Shown here: one piece after another, positions 54,109-64,000 of the stretch
Layout of the letters: every line of letters starts with the position of its first letter
How positions within the stretch are numbered: position 1 is the stretch's first letter
NCBI GenBank assembly: GCA_024516035.1
Contig: CM044955.1
Location: 13,244,079 to 13,308,078, forward strand
Source: Bactericera cockerelli
Lineage: Eukaryota; Arthropoda; Insecta; Hemiptera; Triozidae
DNA length: 64,000 nt
Reading direction: 5' to 3'
Notes under the pieces: model-generated
Databases searched by the model: none
What the model was told of the DNA's origin: nothing
Seen by the model: the letters and a program-made list of their open reading frames with translations, nothing else
Position numbers and translations under genes: made by a program

Positions 54109-55015
54109 AAATCCCTGATAGCAGTTTAGTAGGTATGACACGTCGAGAAATATTCGTGGTTCCAAATGGCCTGCATAATGGCATATTCTCGTGTTGCACT
54201 CAACAAGAAAAATCACTACACTTTCTTTATTAAATTTTTATTAATTTAAGATTAGCAAGACGGAGTTTCAATACTTCCAACCAATCACAGCGCACTATAG
54301 TCTAATTATAATCATCTTAACATTATGGACGCACTCCATAACAGAGTCCACTATAGTCCAATTATAATAAAGTTAAGATAATTATAATAACTTTATTCCT
54401 GTTTTATAATCCTCGTCTGTTAGAAGGTCCCAGTATAAGTTGTCTATAAAATGTTGAAGCGTTCAGTTTCATGTTGAGCACCCTGTACTCTGCCTCTGCG
54501 GCGGGCAACCTCCTATTGAAGCAATAATAAAGCTCACAACTTCAAACAAGAAACACCACTCCTCCGCTCCTCGAAATTCCCCAGGCTCCGATTTCTCTGA
54601 TAAATGTCAGAACATGTAATAAAGTCGAGACAATATTGTTCCCAGTGCTTTATACACAAGCGACAAATTACTGAGCTAAAGATCTGGAAAGTTAATTACC
54701 GCCGTCGCACAAAGCCAAGAAGGAAGAGCGTCATTATTCAATCGAAAGGAAATCAGTTGGCTGGGCGCGGTACCCCCTGGTATTGATTGCCCCACCTGTT
54801 CCTACTTTTCAAATGTTACCTTGAAATGTTTCAGCAAGTTTTATATTGATATTGATACTTGCTGTTATCATTCGAGCAAAATGGAGCTTTCATTTCCATT
54901 TGCAGAGAGGAAAATAGCGGAGTTTTATTTCGACATACAGTTTCATGTTTCCTGGCCTACCGTAACCAATTAACAGCAATTTGACAGACAAAATATAGGT
55001 TAGGTGCAAACTGGG
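54109..55015. other. Spacer, no gene seen
   Basis: CACTATAGTCTAATTATAAT and CACTATAGTCCAATTATAAT form a short diverged duplication at about 54293-54370. Otherwise nothing was recognised. Confidence 0.4.
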
Positions 55016-55241
55016 ATTTATAATAATTATGATAATAATATCGTATATTATTTATAATGTCCGTTGAACGAATGAGTCCCACTGTTCCCGCAGTAAGTCC
55101 AAGAGATATTATAAAATAAGTATTATGATGCGAAAATCTCAAATGGGAAGACAACGTGTCATGTCCAGCTCAGTTTCGAACCCACGACCTCTGGAGTCCG
55201 GACCGTCCGTCGCCTTGATCACTGAGCTACTGGGATGGATG
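55016..55241 (-). mobile_element. SINE family A, diverged
   Basis: On the minus strand: CCATCCCAGTAGCTCAGTGA, AGGTCGTGGGTTCGAAACTG, AGCTGGACATGACACGTTGT, CTCTTGGACTTACTGCGGGA and a (TAAT)n tail. The head is changed at several stem positions. Confidence 0.82.
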
Positions 55242-57841
55242 GTGAAGTCCAGATGTAATAATATTATTAGTATCACTTATATTGTGTAATTGAAACTGTG
55301 ACTTTATGCTCAAAAGATACCAATAGGTACCTCCTACTCATTGTTAAACAGGGTTGATAGCTGTTATAAGTTCGAAAATTAACTTAGTTGATTCACATGG
55401 AGGTGTATCAACTCATTATTGATTATAGGTAAAAAAAAATATTATTTAAAATTAACTATTATATTATTTAATTGAAATACTTTTACTTGTCTAGGTACTT
55501 ATAATTTTTATTATTATTACGTGTGTAATAATAATAAAAGTATGGTACAAAATATATAAATATACTTAATTGTATCAGTGTCTCACTTGCTCACTGCTGT
55601 AAATTGAAAAATACATAAATTATGTAAATTGACCTATAAGTACACGTTACTGTTTTAAATAATCATTTCATTGCCTATAAAAACAAACTAATTGTGACGG
55701 ACATGCTATAATAAATGAACTTCCAGCTTCCATTATCAACTGCTTGGATTTTTAATATTTCTTGAAACTGTCACTAAGTCCAAACAGTAGAATTTTAAAT
55801 CTTGAGATTAATTCCTTTGTGCTGACTGAATTTCAGACCATTGCCTTGCTGATTGCTCCCTGCTGCAGCAGCTGCTTATGGCAATGACAAATATCAAGAC
55901 TGGAATAATAAAAAGAAAATAATAGATCTGGGTTCAAGAGAAGAGTTTTTATTAAGTAATTAATAAAGTTTAATTACACTTTCCCAGTACAGAGATGAAA
56001 AATCTTTTTGTCATGAATAATGAAATGCAGAGAGTTTCCAAGGTTGACTTTCTTGTTACTTCTTATATAAGGTGGACTTGTAACTTAGAGGTCGGTCGGT
56101 GGTTCAAGTCCCGAGCTGTTAAGCAACCAACACAGAAATATATATCACCTAAGGTACCTAATGATAATCTGATCCGGATGGTAGTGTTTGGAGTTAGTTT
56201 GTTTGAATCGAAATCAATTATCATTGGTTTTTTTTTTTAATAATTTTATGAACAAGAAGTTTCCATTTGTACAAAAATATCTATAAATCTAACTTAAAAC
56301 CTCACACAGATTCAACAATTGCATTATCAATGTTGAATCAAGCTGTATCGGACCTTTCGATAGGTTTTAATTAAAAAATACAACCAGTTTTTTTGGCCTT
56401 TTTAGATTTTTTCCACAGTGCTTCCCCCTTGGCTTACATGATCACAAAATTTCATTACTAAACTCATATATATTTCTTAACGACTCTACAAAATTTCAAG
56501 AGCGTTCCTTTTCAATTTCGTTTTCGAATATTCACCAAAACGCACCCAAGTGGCCCAAATCGGCCAAAACTACAGTTAGGATTTTAAAACCCCAATGAAC
56601 AATGAACATGTATACTAAATAGCAACAGTTTTAAAGAATCTAGTCAAGAGTTATCGCAGAACAGACAGACAAACATACAGACAGACATACATACGAAAGC
56701 CAAATCGTCCAGTACCCAAAGTTTAAACAAAACCTCACTGTGTTCGTTTGATTAAATTAATTTATAGATGATTCAGTACATCAATCACTTCATCATACAT
56801 AAAGTATATGTACTCTGATTGGTAATATAACTTTTGTTAAAAACATTGTTTAAAACAATGAAATTCCTAAGAACTAATTCGATAAATTTCTAATATTAGA
56901 AATCGGAAAGTAATTCCTAATATTGTGTTCTTTTTTTGTAAAAAAAAATAAAACATTTTTTTGCTCCGATTTCATTTTTTTAATTTGCTTTTCGTCTTAA
57001 AATTCAACAAGAAGAAACTTTCTTATTACCTATATTTAGATGTTTTCAGCAAAAAATGGCAAGCTGAAGAGAGGTGGAATAATTTGAGTCTCTATTTTTA
57101 CCAAGACACCATCCCTTTCTATTGATTTCCCGTCTTCTCTCCTCACTAATACTCATTTAAATGAAAATCTGTGTGAGAATATGTTAATTTTGGTGTTTTA
57201 CCTTTCTCTTTTTCGTTCTTTTCTCTCTTCTCCTGTGGTAAGAATTAAGTTCTTCTATAAATCCTTTCCTGTCTGGAATATTTTCATTAAGAGAGTACTG
57301 ATAGTAAGTTGACTGAATTTAACTCTCAGATATAAAGAGGGATAAAAAACGTCTAGGTAAGATTCTAGTGGTTGAGTGAAAGAGTTCACTAATGAAAAAT
57401 CTGCTACTTTTGTAACTTTAGAGATACCCAAAAATGAAAGAAAAAAGAACATTTCGTTTTACACTTATGACTAAACTTATTTAATCGAATTTCATTCCTT
57501 TTTTTTTGAGAAAGTAAAATTTATTTACTAACAAACTGACATCACTATCGATGTTTGCCGTATGACACAGAACTAAAGAAATATGTTTTGAATAGGAATG
57601 GTGATGATGGTTATTTCAGGATGTTTTGTAGAGGTGGTTGTGTTCATTATTATATTTAACATGGAATCGTTCGATTTTGTATTTCCCAAAAAGTCTAATA
57701 AAATCTCAAGGGATAAGACATGGGCGGAAATGGATAGCGCGATCAAGTGCTTTGATATTGAAACTGACAGGATACAGTAGCCCACACCAGCCATATCAGG
57801 CCAAAAGAACAGTATAAAAATCGTTTGGCAGCCTAAGTAGG
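55242..57841. other. Spacer with small repeats, no gene seen
   Basis: A family-B SINE fragment lies at 56070-56115 (GTGGACTTGTAACTTAGAGG, GTGGTTCAAGTCCCGAG). ACAGACAGACAAACATACAG at about 56662 is a short microsatellite. The 18-bp palindrome is at 56886-56903, followed by TTTTTTGCTCCGATTTCA as at 53008. The frames around 57573-57794 show no domain. Confidence 0.45.
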
Positions 57842-57900
57842 GTTGGCGTTAGGAAGGGCATCCAGCAAATGTAAAAGTAGGAGAGCCAATGCAATAAACC
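57842..57900 (+). repeat. SINE family C tail fragment
   Basis: TTGGCGTTAGGAAGGGCATC followed by CAGC matches 7878-7902. The rest has diverged. Confidence 0.55.
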
Positions 57901-57984
57901 ATGCCCGATCAGTGCTAAAGAGTCCCTTTATTCGAAGCCTGGAGTTTTTTTTGATGCCTTTATAATAATTTATTTATCTTAATA

Positions 57985-58335
57985 ATACTCTTTATTGGAA
58001 GGTAACCACTAGGTGAGGTTAATAGCTTAAAGTATATTTTTTTTATCATATTTGTGTTAATCACAATCGTGATGTCACAACTACTCAAACTCGATTTACT
58101 AAATTTACGCTGAAACCTGTGGGACTTGAACCACGACCTCTAGGTTACAAGTCCGCCGCCTTATCGATCAAGCTACTGAGGTCGGTTTGCTTAAAATATT
58201 ATCTACCACGTCACCCCTCAGAAAGTTATTATTATCTGGTCATATACTCAAATGAATGAGTAAAAATCATGCATTTGGGTGAGATTGGAACCACGGATTA
58301 CCCGACTAGCGCCTTAAACACTTGACTATCAATGC
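57985..58335 (-). mobile_element. SINE family E split by a family-B SINE
   Basis: The 3' part is at 57985-58028 (minus strand TTAACCTCACCTAGTGGTTA, CCTTCCAATAAAGAG), and the head is at 58200-58335 (minus strand TGCATTGATAGTCAAGTGTT, GGTTCCAATCTCACCCAAAT). Family-B sequence lies between them. Confidence 0.75.
58040..58188 (-). mobile_element. SINE family B, nested
   Basis: On the minus strand: ACCGACCTCAGTAGCTTGAT, AAGGCGGCGGACTTGTAACC, GTGGTTCAAGTCCCACAGGT, GAGTTTGAGTAGTTGTGACA and ACACAAATATGATAAAAA. GCTTAAAGTAT at the left and GCTTAAAATAT at the right look like a slightly diverged target duplication. Confidence 0.85.
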
Positions 58336-58367
58336 ACAATAAGTATGTATTTTCTTAATAAAATAAG

Positions 58368-58425
58368 GAAAAATCATGCATTGGTTTAGATTCAAACCGT
58401 GCGCTATCTGGATTACCAGTTTTGG
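58368..58425 (-). repeat. SINE family E head fragment
   Basis: On the minus strand: CTGGTAATCCAGATAGCGCA, CGGTTTGAATCTAAACCAAT and GCATGATTTTTCC correspond to the box B side of the family-E head. Confidence 0.6.
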
Positions 58426-59547
58426 GAAATAGATTGAAATGTGTGGAAAGCAGTTCGCAATTTCTAGACATTTCTAATATCTCAAGACCAGGACCCGGAC
58501 TAGAGCAGACAGGATTATATATGTATTTCCAGAGTAAGTATAGAAGCAGCAGTAGAATGGAAGTGAAAGCTCTGAGGGCAGACCACTGTAAGGATGCGAG
58601 TGGATTTACGACAGCACACAGGAGTGGTGATTTAAGGAATAAAGAAATATAACTCGTCTCCTGGGAGTGCCAGGATAGAAATGAAATCTTCCGCAGGGGG
58701 GATAAATATCAGGATGAATGGGAAACTGTTATGTTTTCCGTCTGGATTGCGGAGTTCTGAACGAAAAGGATTTCAAAAGGATTGTGGAAAGAGATAGTTG
58801 GACGATCCTTGAGAACCTAATCTGCCGTAGGATATCGAGTACAGATTTCTATCTGGGCTAACATCAGTCATCAGTCAGGTTCAATTCAATTCAATCAAAT
58901 GCATCCCTGTCGAATTCGCTACAAGTTTTCTAAACTATTTTTCACTGTGATAGGTTTTCGAGAATGACCATAATATTTCTACCTATGACCTAATGAAAGC
59001 CCTACAGATAAAAAAAAAAAAATCCAGAAAATTCACACGAAAACTCTATTAGCGGTGAGTTTTGGACGATTTTATTTTCAATTATAGTCTTTCGTTTTGT
59101 TGCCAAAACTATTTTAATATCGCTCTCAGCACTTTTCAATTTTGAAAAAAGGGCAAATAGGAGCAACAGAGAGAGATAGAGGTATGAGTATTAAGTGCAG
59201 ATAACAATGGAATCTATCACTATACAAATGCATGATCGAAATCCATCTGCAATATTATACAAGTACATTACGAGTTATAGGAGTTCATCATCATTTAGTA
59301 CCACTATATTATACATATTTATTTATTTATTCCATCAGTATAGGTGTTTCATCACAATCTCAATTTATATTGTTCCATAAACCATTGTTGGGTAGATATA
59401 TTTAATTACAATATAATCGTATATTGTTTTAAAGCTGAAGAAAAATGCTAGGGGTTCCTTGAATAGTAAAAATATGGCCGTTAATCGGTTTTTAGTGAAT
59501 CCAAGTTCTTAAGGTATTACACATAGGTAAATCAACACGAGAAAAAA
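58426..59547. other. Spacer, no gene seen
   Basis: No recognisable domain or repeat. The short plus-strand frames have no supporting features. Confidence 0.4.
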
Positions 59548-59684
59548 GTTATCATATTTGTGTTGATCACTTTCGTGAAATCACAATTACTCAAACTTGC
59601 TTTTCTAAATTTACGCTGAAACAGTGACTTGAACCACCGACCTCCAGGTTACAAGTCCGCCGCCTTGTAGATACTGAGGTCGGC
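59548..59684 (-). mobile_element. SINE family B
   Basis: On the minus strand: CCGACCTCAGTATCTACAAG, GCGGCGGACTTGTAACCTGG, AGGTCGGTGGTTCAAGTCAC, CAGCGTAAATTTAGAAAAGC and CACAAATATGATAAC. A deletion removes GCTTGATCGA from the box A region. Confidence 0.82.
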
Positions 59685-59815
59685 TACAAGACGTAAATAC
59701 ACTGATTCACTGATAATACTGATATCATTGTATTTATGTGTTGATGTTGTCTTGTTTTGTTTGTACGATTAAATCTTGAAAATGAAAGTAGTAATTAAAA
59801 TAATGTACTTTCTCA

Positions 59816-59998
59816 GTAGTCCCCGTGACCGAGTGAGTTAGCACGCTAGGCATTGCACGCACGGTGACCTGCGTTCGATCTCCAGCGGGGCAGGAGTTTT
59901 CTGCTATGTACATGGGTGTTTGGGGTTCTCTCATAACTCGTGAGGAAAAATGAGTAGCTACTTTAATGTTAGCAGCGACCAGCGGCGGAATCACAGGC
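59816..59998 (+). mobile_element. SINE family F, most complete copy
   Basis: The head TAGTCCCCGTGACCGAGTGA (box A) and GGTGACCTGCGTTCGATCTC (box B) closes with GCGGGG, which can pair with the opening CCCCG. The body follows with TTTCTGCTATGTACATGGGT, GTGTTTGGGGTTCTCTCATA and CAGCGACCAGCGGCGG. The body excludes a plain tRNA gene. Confidence 0.75.
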
Positions 59999-60229
59999 AA
60001 AAATAAGATATTGGGATATTATTAAAAATACGGAAAAGTCCTATAATTCTGCGCTATCGACTAATATTATGATATAATAACACAAAAAAAAAATACATTA
60101 TTATTATTACTGTACTTTCTTTTTTCGATTAAAACAGGAGAGAGATTTTTGAGGAAGCTGTTTTCCAGAGGTTATGCGCAGCACGGCCTGCAAGAACCCA
60201 TTGGTAAGTAAGGTAAGTCTCCGGCTCTT

Positions 60230-60468
60230 AATTTTTTTTGGGTTTAACGTCGCTTACAACTGCATGCCTGCATGGTCAATGGTCATATCACGACGGGGTG
60301 TTACACTCTATTCGTGGAAAACTCACAAACGTGCTACCTACATTAACCTCACTCAGCCTCGATTGGGCCGGAATGCCAGCATCACGAAGTCTTTACCTGG
60401 CTGGACGTTGCTTAACTTCGGAGATCTCAAGAGAACCGGTATATTAAACGCACCCTCGACGCTGTCTA
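60230..60468 (-). mobile_element. 5S-type SINE, nearly full length
   Basis: On the minus strand: AGCGTCGAGGGTGCGTTTAA, ACCGGTTCTCTTGAGATCTC, CGAAGTTAAGCAACGTCCAG, CTTCGTGATGCTGGCATTCC, GGCTGAGTGAGGTTAATGTA, GAGTGTAACACCCCGTCGTG and ACGTTAAACCC, then an A-run. It lacks the TTGGATGGGTGACC part of 5S, which is retained by the copy at 32155. Confidence 0.85.
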
Positions 60469-61037
60469 AAGGGGAGTCTTAATGGTTTCACAAACAGAAG
60501 AGAATTTTCAAATTCCAAACGGTACCCCACGCACTGACGAAAAAGCGACACATCACCAGGCCCGAGCTGGTATACTCAGCATGCCAATTAAAAAATTGTG
60601 CGAAAAAACTCGTGCGGTTTCCTGTGTAGACATAAAATATTCTAATGAAACTGAAACAGAAATGATTAACCAAATCCCCCCGGGATGTGTACATTGAGAA
60701 CAAAATTTCCCGTATTCGATATTTTGGAAAAAAAGATATTAATTACCATCTATGTATGTTTGTATGTATGTAATGTATCTATGTATGTATGTGCTTAGGA
60801 AAATCTGGACTCCGGAGTTTATTGATATTGCATGGGACACGCAGGAGCCAAACTGGATGGGAACTGGGAATTGCTTTCAACATAAATTTCTGGATTATTA
60901 CAGTAACAATTAATTTAATTAATTAGTATAATCCCAGTAATGAGAGTGGTCCCCGAAGCGAATCTCATATAATTATGCTGTTTGTTAAATTGGAATTCAG
61001 GTTGTTTTTTTTTTTTAACAATGATAATCAGAGCATT

Positions 61038-61245
61038 AAAATGCGTCTACTTTGGTTTCTGACTCAGAGCCGTAAAATGCGTCTTCTTTGATTTCTGACT
61101 CAGAGCTGTTAAATGCGTCTTCTTTGGTTTCTGACTCAGAGCTGTAAAATGCGTCTTCTTTGGTTTCTGACTCAGAGCTGTTAAATGCGTCTTCTTTGGT
61201 TTCGGACTCAGAGCTGTTAAATGCGTCTTCTTTGGACATCTCCCC
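61038..61245 (-). repeat. 36-bp tandem repeat, six units, in frame with a protein relic
   Basis: On the minus strand the 36-bp unit encodes KEDAFNSSESET, repeated about six times with few changes (NSS to YSS or YGS, T to I). It continues the reading frame of the retroelement-related relic just upstream. Confidence 0.92.
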
Positions 61246-61430
61246 GAGGCAGTGTGCACAATTACCTCTCTGAACAGCGAAACTAAGTCGTTGCCTGGAA
61301 TATTCCCCGGCGCGTCTGTCCTTCGTCTCAAGGACCAAAGTTTTGGATATGCTGTTAAACATTTCCAAAGCACTTGGCCCAAAAGAGCCGAGTATTTACC
61401 CTATTACTTTTGTACTCTTTTCTGAAAACT
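61246..61430 (-). pseudogene. Retroelement-associated protein relic, third fragment
   Basis: The minus-strand frame reads EFSEKSTKVIG, a stop, ILGSFGPSALEMFNSISKTL, VLETKDRRAGEYSRQRLSFA and VQRGNCAHCLGEMS. The QRLSFAVQRGN-LGE end equals the motif of the relics at 51726 and 52492. It is followed in frame by the KEDAFNSSESET repeats. The stop and lack of upstream domains mark it as dead. Confidence 0.6.
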
Positions 61431-62129
61431 CGATCTAGTAATATTTGGAACTAACTTTGAGACACCGAGGTCGGTTCATACTTTAGCGAACTGTACTTGA
61501 GCTTTCCGAGACACCCTGAATACCTATACATTTTGTTTACCCATTTTATACACACACCTATCTGAATAATTATTACGATGTTGCCGGGTAATTTAGAGTG
61601 CAGAATCCTCTGGCTATGAGTTATCAGGCTTTCCACCTCATTGATCAGCCGAACAGCCAAAAACTACACCCCCCATCCCCCCCTCCCCCCGTCACTGGCG
61701 AAGCGTCATCAGCAGCGAATTTTCAATCCGATCCCCGCCACCCCTCTCAACACTAATCGTTTTCATGTCGCTTTTTCACACTAATCTTTCAAATTTCTTT
61801 TCACAAAATTCAAGATAAAAAAAGAACTGAGAGAGAGGAAGAATGGATCTTGTTTCGATTTGGAAAAAAAAAAAAAAACAAACTGAAGAAGAGACAGTTG
61901 TGCAATTCTCATTATACTTTTTGTTAGACAATAAAAAAAGTCATTAGTCTTGTTTGTCTGATAAATCATGTAAAAAAAAAAACAATTTCAACTCAGCAAA
62001 TTACTCGCCAGGTACTATTCATTGGCATTTTTGAAAACCAATTTGAAATTTATTATTTTTTCACTTGCAATTTGCAATTCAATGGTTCCTTTTTTTTGAA
62101 ATCTCTGTTTGGTGTAATATTTTAAATTA

Positions 62130-62420
62130 TGTTGAAATCTAATAAATTGAAGTTTACAGCCAATTAATAAATATAATTAGGTAAGTGTGTACCTACTTAT
62201 TTATTCTAGTTTCAAAGGTTATTTTAAAATATAACTTGAAATCTTGGTTTGTTGTAATATTACTTCCGAGAAATTTCTAGTATTAGAAATCGGAGGTATT
62301 GTGTTTTTAAATTATGTTGAAATCTAATAAATTGAATGTTACATCCAATAAATAAATTAATATAATTAGGTAAGTGTGTACCTACTTAGATATTCTGGTT
62401 TCAAAGGTTATTTTAAAATA
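62130..62420. repeat. 183-bp direct duplication containing the palindrome unit
   Basis: GTTGAAATCTAATAAATTGA, ATATAATTAGGTAAGTGTGT and TTTCAAAGGTTATTTTAAAA occur at 62132-62233 and 62311-62416. Between GTAATATT and TTAAATTATG the second unit has extra sequence, ACTTCCGAGAAATTTCTAGT plus ATTAGAAATCGGAGGTATTG, which the first unit lacks. Confidence 0.8.
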
Positions 62421-64000
62421 GAAAAACATGTTATAAACACTTACAATAGGTAAGTCTGGTAGGTAAGTACCTTCCTACATAGTACTTAATAAATTAAAAT
62501 AATTATTTGGTATGAAGATTTTCGGGTTGATAACAGGTGTAAAAAACTGTTTTCATTGATTTTGTCTTATTTTTCCGTTTTTTTTTCTAGTCAGATTTTA
62601 CATGTGAAATATCAAATTTCTTTAGAAAAAATATTAAGTCCATAATTATGTACATACCTATCTATCTATCTATTATTCTATGTATATGTTTTATTTTAAA
62701 TTATGCCTAAAACAGCAGATTGTGAAGCTTTTTGAGTCTCATAGTTTATCTGGAATTAACACCATTCATGTTCAGTGGCACCTGATGGAAATGTTGACAT
62801 TTGAGTCATGATATTCTATAGAACTCGTATCTCAACTCGCTTCATTAAATTAACCACCATTCTTCACAAGTACGTAGTTATAATATAATTAATTAACATC
62901 AATACCATCAGATTGTTAAAATACTTCCGATATCAAATATAGGGTATACAAACTCTGGTACACATATTAAATAAATATATTTAATATGTGTATCTGACCG
63001 TGTTGACCCAGCAGCCCATTGGGAAGTATTGTGTCACTTCTCGCCCATCAGAGGGGAGGCATACTACGGGATGGGCAGGCTACAACACAGACTTCAAGCA
63101 TCTACAGTAGCTCCTGTTTCATGGCTACGAAATAAAAACGGTTGTGAAACACTCATCAAAAAATAAAATAAAAAATAAATTACGAAAAGTTTATATTTAT
63201 ATTTTATTTATTCAATAAATTTTTTTCTCCCAATGATCTTCCACTGGACAGAGTACTATGAGGAATATAATTTGTTCCTCACATATTATATTTGTTCCAA
63301 TGCGGAGGGTAGGATGAATCATGAGAATTTCACCACGACTGACTGAAGAACCGAAGATACATAACGAAACAGAGGTTCTATTTTAGTTCGGAAATATTAT
63401 TCAAAGGGAGGTGATACCGTATTTATGGTTCTCTACAACTCATATTTTATTAAAATATTCATTGCACGGATTCCGACTGAAAATATCTCAATCACTTTTT
63501 TATGTAACAACATAATGCTATTAGTATTATCAGTAACAATAACGATATCATCATGACTGATACCCTAGCTTTAACCCCGTGAATATCTCAAGCTGTTCTC
63601 GTTCAATGCCTATTCGCGGTGAATCTTCATGTATTTACATAGATTTACAAGTGTAAAGTATTTTGTTGTTTGTACTTATAAAATGTAACTTTATCTAAAA
63701 ACCACCTTTAGGTAACCACGGGTGTTTCGGCTGATAATTTTAGTAACCAAAAGTGTTGGCGGCGCCAGCGGAGAAGTGTAATCCAAACTTTTGTGAAAGT
63801 ACTATTGAGTACCAACAGTTTACAGCAATTCACAAATAATTAGTTCACTCAATAAATAAATGTAGAGCTTAAAAAAATAGGCGAAATACGTCTGAAAAAT
63901 AAGTCCTGACTCCTGACTTATAATGGGTGAGAAAATGAAAATATGGGGGCTCAAATGTCCCATGTCACAGGATGTCAGTATTTTTCCGAACGACATTTTT
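62421..64000. other. Spacer, no gene seen
   Basis: AT-rich sequence with a short TATC microsatellite at about 62655. GGGAAGTATTGTGTCACTTC at about 63020 repeats the border motif of the palindromic family. No exon of the Beat-like gene was recognised. Confidence 0.4.

Noticed and set aside
57573..57794. Upstream signal-peptide exon of the Beat-like gene (hydrophobic frame on the minus strand)
   Set aside because: No phase-1 donor fitting the acceptor at 41591 was seen at its end, and the hydrophobic start is weak.

Overview
This is eukaryotic, AT-rich DNA dominated by repeats, with no operons and almost no long open reading frames. The recognisable gene belongs to the Beaten path (Beat) family of immunoglobulin-domain proteins, which is known from arthropods, so the source is most likely an insect. 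The dense tRNA-derived and 5S-derived SINEs, the hAT, Tc1/mariner, pogo and Helitron-like DNA elements, and the intron sizes suit a hemipteran such as a planthopper. That last step is a low-confidence impression, because nothing in the window fixes the species.

The gene lies on the minus strand. Four internal coding exons can be placed with consensus splice sites and matching phases: 41591-41383 and 26586-26451 (first Ig domain), then 17189-17056 and 7583-7364 (second Ig domain). Together they encode 233 codons of continuous product. The introns between them are about 14.8, 9.3 and 9.5 kb. The signal-peptide exon (right of 41591) and the C-terminal exon(s) (left of 7364) were not found and may lie outside the window.

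Everything else is intronic or flanking sequence. From left to right: 1-7.3 kb has SINE fragments, a small fold-back MITE, an 84-bp GA-rich minisatellite, a 5S-derived SINE and a LINE 3' end. The exon at 7.4-7.6 kb is tightly bracketed by mobile elements. From 7.6 to 26 kb there are nested and inverted SINEs, a deleted Tc1/mariner-type element and a probable Helitron carrying a 185-bp tandem repeat and a GT tract. From 26 to 41 kb there is a 1.1-kb fold-back element, several MITEs, 5S and tRNA SINEs and a 48-bp satellite. From 41.5 to 49.2 kb there is a tandem duplication of the first Ig exon's 3' splice-site region with SINE sequence, followed by a nest of hAT-type elements framed by two different 8-bp target duplications. 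From 49 to 64 kb there are relics of a retroelement-associated protein, recurrent 18-bp palindromes, local duplications and more SINEs.

The most interesting observations are: exon-edge copies that could act as decoy or poison splice acceptors; the datable hAT nest with a pogo-like MITE in only one copy; a full-length 5S rRNA-derived SINE head sharing its body with a tRNA-headed SINE; and a SINE copy whose interior has become a perfect hairpin. I did not find a novel multi-gene system. The coding content is one partial gene plus transposon relics.
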